Assembly (NCBI GenBank): GCA_016715765.1
Contig: JADJZJ010000047.1
Span: 1-34,189, forward strand
Direction of reading: 5' to 3'
DNA length: 34,189 bases
Source of the DNA: Opitutaceae bacterium
Lineage (GTDB): Bacteria; Verrucomicrobiota; Verrucomicrobiia; Opitutales; Opitutaceae
Position 1 is the first letter of the stretch. The number at the start of each line of letters is the position of its first letter. The notes below the pieces were generated by a model. That model saw only the letters and a program-made list of their open reading frames with translations, did no database searches and had not been told where the DNA came from. The position numbers and the translations under genes were made by a program. Below, piece after piece: positions 27,685 to 34,189 of this stretch.

Positions 27685-30600
27685 ATGAAAGGGCCCCGGA
27701 CCAAGCCTGTCACCATCGCCGCGTCGCTGGGCGCCGCGGGTCTGGGGCTGTTTTCGCTGGCGGCCTGGATGCTGCAGCGATGGGAACTGGCGGCTTTTGG
27801 ACCCTATTATGTGCCGATGGCGCCCATCACCGCGCTGTTGATGATTCTGCTGGGTGTGGGGCAGGCGTTGAGCCTGGCCTGGCCGGAACACCGTACCCTG
27901 CGTCGGATGGGAGGAGCCGCTGCCATTTTCACCCTGCTCGTTTTAGTGCTGGAAGCGGGTCGCATCTGGCAGGGTTATGTCCTGCCTTGGGACCGTTGGT
28001 TCGCCGCCACGTCTCATCAATTGGGTGCCATTCTCTTCGGTCGGATGGCGAACCTGACGATCCTGTCGTTTTTGCTGGTGGCGGGATTGATGCTGGCCCG
28101 GTACTGGCGGCGTGAGTGGCTGCGCTGGCTGGATCACCTGGCCGCCACCATCGTCTGCCTGATCGGCATCCTCATTGCCATGGGCTACATGGTCGGCCTG
28201 CCGTTGGACTATCAAGGTCAGCATGTCCCGATGGCCCTGCCCACCGCCCTGGCTTTTTCCCTGCTCTCCGTCAGTCTGCTGCTCAGCGGACCCTTTGCCG
28301 GCATGTTCTCCCTCGGACAGATGCCTCATGACGAATCCCAGCGGGATCGCAGTTTCCGCCGGTGGCTGCTGATCATCGCGGCGCTGACGGTGGGGATCAT
28401 TGTCATCGTCGCCTATTTTTATGCGCGCCACGAGCAGGACTCCGCCCGCGAGTCCACGTGGCGCGAATTGGACGCCGTGGCGGACCTCAAGGTCGCCCAA
28501 CTGGTGCAGTGGCGGCAGGAACGGCTCGGGGAGGGCCTTTTTCTGCAGCGCACCCCGGCCGTGATCCGGGATGTGGCGGCCCTGCTGGCGTCGCCCGAAG
28601 ACGCGGCGGCCCGGGCCCGGGTGGTGGACTGGCTCGAACCCATCCGCGGCGGGGACCGTTATGCCTCGGTCATGCTGTTTGACGCCCACGGCACCCTGCG
28701 CCTGGAGGTGCCGGACCGCGGCCCCATGCGGCATCTGCTGCCCAAGGGCCTGCTCGACCGGGCACGGCAGGAACGCACGGTGCACATGAGCGAACTGCAA
28801 CGGGCGCCCGGGAAAGAAGGCATGCAGACGAGCATCGTGGCGCCGTTGTTCTCCGGGCCGGACCCGGCGGAGGCGGTTCTGAAGGACACCAGCGGGATCT
28901 TCGGCGTCATCGTGCTTTGGCTGGATGCCGGGCAGGCGCTCTTCCCGATGCTGCAAAGCTGGCCGGTCCCGAGTGCCACGGCGGAAATCGTCCTGATCCG
29001 GCGCGAAGGTGAATCCGTGGTCTTCCTGAATGAATTGCGGCACCGGCCGAAGGAGGGAACCGGCCGGCAATTTTCACTGCAGGAGCCGCTCCTCCCGGCG
29101 GCCATGGCCGCGCGCGGCCAGGTTGGCATCCGGGAAGGCCTGGATTACCGGGGGGAACCCGTGCTCACCGCCATCCGGCCGGTCCCGTCCACCAGCTGGT
29201 TCCTGCTGGCGAAGATAGACCAGCACGAGGCCTACGGGGCCATGCGGCGGGAATTCTGGCAGTCCGGCCTGCTGATGCTGTTCCTGCTGGTGGTGATCGG
29301 ACTGGCGACCCTCTCCGTCTGGCGGCAGCGACACACGGCGCACCTGCAGCGCCTGCTCGCCGCCGAGCAGGCCCGGAAGTCCATGGCCGAGCGGCTGGCC
29401 CTCGTGTTGCGCCACGCCAACGACATCATCTTCCTGCTCGATGAAACCGGGCGGATCATCGAGGCCAGCGAACGCGCGCTCAAGGTCTACGGCTACACGC
29501 TGGAGGAGCTTTGCGCCCTGCCGCCCGGCGGGTTGAGGGACAATGCCAATCAAGCCGAACTGGCCGGCCAACTGCAGGGCTTTCTCTCGCCCGAGGGCAT
29601 CAGTTTCCAGACGACGCACCGGCGGAAGGACGGCACCACTTTCCCGGTGGAGGTCAGCGGCCGGGCCGTGCGGGACGGGGAGCGGCAGCTCATCCTCGGC
29701 ATCTATCGCGACATCAGCGAACGCATCGCGCACGAGCGGGAAATGGAGCGCTTCAACCACCTCTACGCCGCGCTCAGCCAGGTCAACCAGGCCATCGTCC
29801 ATGCCCGCGAGCGCGACGGTTTGCTCCGCGAAATCTGCCGGGTGCTGGTGGAGTACGGCCGGTTCCGGATGGCCTGGATCGGCTGGCGCGACCCGGCGAC
29901 ACAGGAGGTGCGGGTGGTCGCGGAACATGGCGATGCGGCCGGCTATCTCCAGGGCATCCGCGTCTATGCCGATGACCGGCCAGAAGGGCGGGGGCCGACC
30001 GGCACGGCCATCCGTGAAAAGCGCACCGTGGTGTGCAACGACATCGCGGGCGACGCACACATGACGGTCTGGCGCGATGCGGCGGACCGCAGCGGCTTTC
30101 GCAGTTCCATCGCGCTGCCGGTGCTGCAGGGCGGGGAAGGTCAGGGCGTGCTCAACGTCTACGCCACCGAGCGGGCCTTTTTCGGTCCGCAGGAGATCGC
30201 GCTCCTGGAGGAGGCGGCCATGGACGTCGGCTTCGGGCTGGAAAACATCGAGCGGGAAAACCAGCGCCGGCAGGTGGAACTGGCGCTGCAGACCAGCGAG
30301 GCGCGCTTCCGCACCGTCTTCGACCACGCCCCGGTCGGCATCTCCCTCACGACCGAGTCCGGGAGCATTCTCGTGAACGCCGAGCATGCCCGGATCACGG
30401 GTGTGCCGGTGGCGGAATCCAATATCCCGGGCGTGTTCGGCCGGGCCTCGCATCCCGGGGACTACGCCCGCCAGCGGGCGGCCGCCGAAAAATTCCACCG
30501 GGGCGAGGTGGGCAGTTACACGGTCGAAAAGCGCTATCTCCACCCGGATGGCCGCGTGCAGTGGGCGGAGCTGACCAGCCGGTTTTACCGGGATCCGGCC

Positions 30601-30846
30601 ACGAACGAGCGCATTATCCTCACCATCATCACCGACATCGCGGCGCGCAAGGAGGCGGAGGCCCGGATGCAGCAGCAACTGGAGGAACTGCAGCGCTGGC
30701 AGGCGGTGACGATCGGCCGCGAGACGCGGGTCGTGGAATTGAAACGCGAGGTGAACGCGTTGCTCGCCCGGGCCGGACAGCCGCCACGCTACGCCAGTGT
30801 CAACCTGGACCCGGCGGGGCCGGCCCGACAGATCGATTCCGGATGA
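27685..30846 (+). CDS. Multi-TM PAS-GAF-PAS sensor lacking a transmitter domain
   Basis: The 1053-aa membrane protein has seven N-terminal helices (about 9-247), an extracytoplasmic Cache-like domain (about 250-510; DLKVAQLVQWRQERLGEG at its start, SWFLLAKIDQHEA at its end), an eighth helix (LLMLFLLVVIGLATLSV), PAS (about 570-680), GAF (about 695-860; IALPVLQGGEGQGVLNVYA) and PAS (about 870-985). It ends in a coiled coil, ELQRWQAVTIGRETRVVELK, and a short tail. No HisKA, HATPase, GGDEF, EAL or phosphatase domain is present. Such linker coils normally lead to an output domain, so it is either a receptor that works through a partner or a protein that lost its output. Its stop overlaps the ATG of the next kinase by four bases (30843-30846), suggesting paired action. 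The frame is clean over 3.1 kb. Confidence 0.88.
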   Translation: MKGPRTKPVTIAASLGAAGLGLFSLAAWMLQRWELAAFGPYYVPMAPITALLMILLGVGQALSLAWPEHRTLRRMGGAAAIFTLLVLVLEAGRIWQGYVLPWDRWFAATSHQLGAILFGRMANLTILSFLLVAGLMLARYWRREWLRWLDHLAATIVCLIGILIAMGYMVGLPLDYQGQHVPMALPTALAFSLLSVSLLLSGPFAGMFSLGQMPHDESQRDRSFRRWLLIIAALTVGIIVIVAYFYARHEQDSARESTWRELDAVADLKVAQLVQWRQERLGEGLFLQRTPAVIRDVAALLASPEDAAARARVVDWLEPIRGGDRYASVMLFDAHGTLRLEVPDRGPMRHLLPKGLLDRARQERTVHMSELQRAPGKEGMQTSIVAPLFSGPDPAEAVLKDTSGIFGVIVLWLDAGQALFPMLQSWPVPSATAEIVLIRREGESVVFLNELRHRPKEGTGRQFSLQEPLLPAAMAARGQVGIREGLDYRGEPVLTAIRPVPSTSWFLLAKIDQHEAYGAMRREFWQSGLLMLFLLVVIGLATLSVWRQRHTAHLQRLLAAEQARKSMAERLALVLRHANDIIFLLDETGRIIEASERALKVYGYTLEELCALPPGGLRDNANQAELAGQLQGFLSPEGISFQTTHRRKDGTTFPVEVSGRAVRDGERQLILGIYRDISERIAHEREMERFNHLYAALSQVNQAIVHARERDGLLREICRVLVEYGRFRMAWIGWRDPATQEVRVVAEHGDAAGYLQGIRVYADDRPEGRGPTGTAIREKRTVVCNDIAGDAHMTVWRDAADRSGFRSSIALPVLQGGEGQGVLNVYATERAFFGPQEIALLEEAAMDVGFGLENIERENQRRQVELALQTSEARFRTVFDHAPVGISLTTESGSILVNAEHARITGVPVAESNIPGVFGRASHPGDYARQRAAAEKFHRGEVGSYTVEKRYLHPDGRVQWAELTSRFYRDPATNERIILTIITDIAARKEAEARMQQQLEELQRWQAVTIGRETRVVELKREVNALLARAGQPPRYASVNLDPAGPARQIDSG

Positions 30847-33800
30847 ACGCCGCCATCTTCATCGCCCTGTTGCAAAACGCCGGCCTGCTGCTGGCGCTCG
30901 TGCTGGTCTTTGAGCTCGCGACCACCCGGTTTGCCCAGGCCCGGAATCCCTGGCAGCAGGCGGGCCTGGGCTGCCTGCTGGGTGCGCTGGGGGTCGGAGT
31001 CATGCTGGTGCCGTTCGTGCTGGCACCCGGCATCGTGTTCGACACCCGGTCGGTGCTGCTGGCCGTGACGGGATTGTATTTCGGCCTGGGCCCCACGCTG
31101 GTCGCGGTGCTGCTGACCGCGGCGGTCCGGCTCGGCCAGGGCGGCGCCGCGGCCTGGCCCGGGGTGGCCGTGATCGTGGCCTCCGCCGCCATCGGCCTGG
31201 CCTGGCGGCACCGGCGGCGCGAGCAGCTGGCAAACCTGGGCTGGCGCGGGCTCTACGGCCTGGGACTGGTGGTCCACGCGGTCATGCTCGCGCTGATGCT
31301 CACGCTGGGCTGGTCGACCGGATTGACCGTGATCGCCGCCATCGGGCTGCCGGTGATCCTCATCCATCCGGTGGCGACGATGGCCCTGGCCCTGCTGCTG
31401 GGCCGTCAATTGCGGCAGCTGCATGACAAGGCCGCGCTGCGCGACGCCACGGCGATGCTGCGCATGGTCTGCAAGATCGGACACCTCGGCGGTTGGAAGC
31501 TGGAGTCGGGCCGGGAGCGGCAATCCTGGACCGATGAACTGGCGGCCATGCATGACCTCCCGCCGGGATCCGGGCCCACCGTGGCCGCAGCCCTGGGTTA
31601 TTATGCGCCCGAGTGGCGCGAACAGATCGGTGCCCGGTTTGAAGCCTGCACCCGCGACGGCGTGCCGTACGACGAAGAATGGAGATCATCACCGCCATGG
31701 GCTGCCGGATCTGGGTGCGCACGATCGGTGAGCCGGTCGGGACGATCTCGGCCGGATTGTCGGGGCCCAGGGGACCCTGCAGGATATCACCGAGTCCAAC
31801 CGGCTCCGGCTGGTGGCGGAAAGCACCCGGGAGGCGAGCGCGCGCGGCTCGCCTCGGCACTGGACCGGATGGCCACCTTCGCCTACATGAAGGACCGTCA
31901 GGGCCGCTACATTTACGCCAATCAGGCCACCCTGGACCTGTTCAAATGCACGGCGGAGGAACTGCGCGGCCGGGACGACCGCCATTTCTTTCCACCCGAA
32001 ACCGTGGCCCGGCTGCAGGCGATCGACCGCCGCGTGATGGAGCAGGGCGAGGAGAGCACCGAGGAGATCGAGGTGGTGCAGCCGGACGGCAGCCGGCGCC
32101 ATTATCTGGAATTCAAGGCTCCGATCCATGAGGGCGATGGCCCGCGGAAGCGGATCTGCGGGGTCTGCGGGGTTTCCACGGACATCACCGCCCGCAAGCG
32201 CGCCGCGGAGTCCAACGCGCGGCAACAGGAGGAATTGCGGGTTGCGCCGAACGCGGAACTGGAGCATTCGCGCAGCATGCTGCAGCTGATCATCGAATCG
32301 ATCCCGCTGCGGGTCTTCTGGAAAGGGGCGGACCTGCGCTACCAGGGCTGCAACACCCTCTTTGCGCGCGACGGCGGTTTCCGGCATCCGGCCGAAATGG
32401 TCGGCCAGGACGACTACGCCATGGCGTGGAAGCCCCTCGCCGACAATTACCGCAAGGATGACCGCGAGGTCATGGCGTCCCGTCAGGCCAAGCTCAATTT
32501 CATCGAGGCCGTGGGCGACCCGGCCGGCGACCTGATCTGGGTGCGCACGAGCAAGGTGCCGCTGCTGGATGCGGCGGGAGCCGTCGTCGGCATGGTGGGG
32601 ATGTATGAGGACATCACCGAGCAGCGCCGCCTGGAGCAGAAGGCCGTGGCGGCCGCGGAGGAGACCGCGCAGCTGCTGGTCGAGGCCGGCCGCACGCGGC
32701 AATCCCTGCTCAGCATGGTGGAGGACCTGCGCAGCGCCGAGCACCGGCTGCAGGTGGAGCAGGAACTGGCGCAATCCACGCTGGATACCCTGCAGGAGCA
32801 TATCTGTGTCGTGGACGCGGCCGGGATCATCATCGCCGTCAACCAGGCCTGGAGCGCGTTTGGCGCCGCCAACGGCCTGGGGGCCGACTACGATTGCGTG
32901 GGATTGAACTACCTTGAGATCTGCGCGCGGGCGACCGGTCCGGAGGCCGGGCAGGCGGCGGATTTCAGCGCCAGCCTGCAGGCGGTGCTGGCCGGACGCA
33001 GTTCCGCGGTGGAGATGGAATATCCCTGCAATGCACCCGGCGAGAGCCGCTGGTTCATCGTCCGGGCCACCCGGTTTGCGGGCCAGGGTGCGGTGCGTGC
33101 GGTCATTGCCCATGAAAACATCACGGCGCGCAAGCGGCGCGGAGGGAGGTCCGGAGAGCGAGGCCACCAAGGCCGTCGGAATACCTCCCGCTGGGCGTGG
33201 CGACCAACCTGGTTGATCCCGCGGTGTTTTGAATACATGAACGACCGGTTCCCGGCACTCTACCGCCACGACGCGGGAGGCGCTGGCCTGAGGGGATTCG
33301 TTCTGAGCGGAAGTCTGCGAGGATCCGGCGGTCCGAAGGAGGACATGCGGCGGCGCGTCTTCGCGGACTGTGCCAGCGGCAGGACACCGCCCGCGGATGC
33401 GCGCTGGGAGGATGTGCCGATCTCGCGCCGGGGCCAGGAGACCACCTACGTCAACGCGCAAAACACGCCGGTGCCGGGCAAAGCCATCATGATTTCCACG
33501 GTCTGGGACGTCACCGCCCGCAAGCTGGCGGAGGAGGCCCTGCGCGCCACCGTGCGGGACAAGGAGGCGCTGCTGAAGGAAGTGCACCACCGGGTCAAAA
33601 ACAACCTGCAGGTCATCACCAGCCTGCTGCGGCTGGAAGCCGGGCATATCCGTGAACCCGGCACGAAGGTCGTGCTGCGGGAAATGCAGGACCGCATCCG
33701 CTCGATGGCGCTGCTGCACGAGACGCTCTACCGTTCCGGCAATTACGCCTCGGTGAACCTGTCGCTTTATCTCCGGCAGCTGACCCAGCAGCTGTTCCGC

Positions 33801-34189
33801 GCCCACAACACCGATCCGGGCCGGGTGCATCTCGTCCTGGACCTTGCCCCGGTGCAGGTGGAAATGGACCAGGCCATTCCCTGCGGCCTCATCGTCAACG
33901 AACTGGCCATCAACAGCCTCAAGCATGCCTTTTGCCGACAATAGCACCGGCGAGGTGCGAATCGCCGTGCCGTCGGGCCGGGCGGTGGCTCAGCCTCTCC
34001 GATCCAGCGACAACGGCGCGGGCCTGCCGGAAGGTTTGACCTGACCAAGACCGATTCGCTCGGACTCAAGCTGGTGTCGGATCTGACGCGGCAGTTGCAG
34101 GGCCGGCTGGTCATCGGGCCGGGCCCGGGTGCGACCTTCAACCTGATCTTCAATCCGGTGCGCAACAGCGGCGGCAGGAACCCGTTTGA
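30843..34189 (+). pseudogene. 5TM-PAS HisKA_2 sensor kinase with many frame breaks
   Basis: From ATG 30843 come five or six membrane helices resembling the 5TMR-LYT receptor module (VLLAVTGLYFGLGPTLVAVL), then a series of PAS domains (FAYMKDRQGRYIYANQATLD; RVFWKGADLRYQGCNTLF; ICVVDAAGIIIAVNQAW), then HisKA_2 with LLKEVHHRVKNNLQVITSLL and a HATPase (GLIVNELAINSLKHAF, then DNGAGLPEG and SLGLKLVSDLTRQLQGRL in other frames). Breaks are at about 31678 (A run short by one), 31740, 31843, 33140-33180, 33227-33230 (TTTT), 33262-33350, 33930-33933 (TTTT) and 34035-34037 (TTT). Conserved motifs survive across every break. It overlaps the preceding sensor by ATGA. The 3' end reaches the window edge with no certain stop in the correct frame. 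Confidence 0.78.

Overview
The window reads as a chromosomal segment of a high-GC member of the Verrucomicrobiota, most likely Opitutales/Opitutaceae. The support is a VPDSG-CTERM type sorting tail (VPDASSTAALLG...KRRFS), a PEP-CTERM tail, a double-length tandem UvrA of the kind found in the PVC superphylum (Chlamydia UvrA is also a tandem of about 1,800 aa), and many short palindromic repeats between genes. No phage, IS, CRISPR or plasmid gene was seen.

Layout. 1-3050 (minus): a YdeI/OmpD-associated protein cut by the window edge, an exported alpha/beta hydrolase, a 27-bp inverted repeat pair, and release factor 3 (prfC). 3194-5275: a decayed PEP-CTERM gene, a 43-aa membrane protein, and a frameshifted RlmI-type rRNA methyltransferase carrying a palindromic insert. 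5477-8741 (minus): an exported coiled-coil protein, enolase with a good terminator, and a protein of 33-residue ankyrin-like repeats. 8783-9648 (plus): two overlapping single-domain response regulators ending at a REP-like hairpin. 9762-15574 (minus): a tandem UvrA split into two frames at a repeat insertion with a G16 run. 15841-17724 (minus): a DeoR regulator and a GT4 glycosyltransferase. 17765-19975 (plus): a four-TM YvlD/phage-holin-4 protein, dihydrolipoamide dehydrogenase and tRNA-Arg(CCG). 20065-21975 (minus): a broken nidogen-like exoprotein, a doubtful small ORF, a 42-aa membrane protein and an intact VPDSG-CTERM exoprotein. 22172-34189: a signalling block with a NarL-type regulator coupled by ATGA overlap to a REC-REC-HisKA_3 kinase (minus), then a REC-PAS-PAS-HisKA-HATPase-REC-REC hybrid kinase, a PAS/GAF membrane sensor without a kinase domain, and an overlapping 5TM-PAS-HisKA_2 kinase full of frame breaks (plus).

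The most novel item is a pair of unannotated tiny proteins, at 3769-3900 (+) and 21196-21324 (-). They share one membrane helix followed by YFIA-x(2-5)-PEGY-x-D-x2-GFH-[FY], and each lies beside a CTERM-sorted exoprotein gene. A second theme is repeats: at least six palindromic types, two of them inside coding regions (rlmI and uvrA). A third is the uneven density of single-base frame breaks: several genes of 1-3 kb are clean, while the nidogen-like gene and the last kinase hold many. Real gene decay and locally poor consensus sequence cannot be told apart from this window alone.
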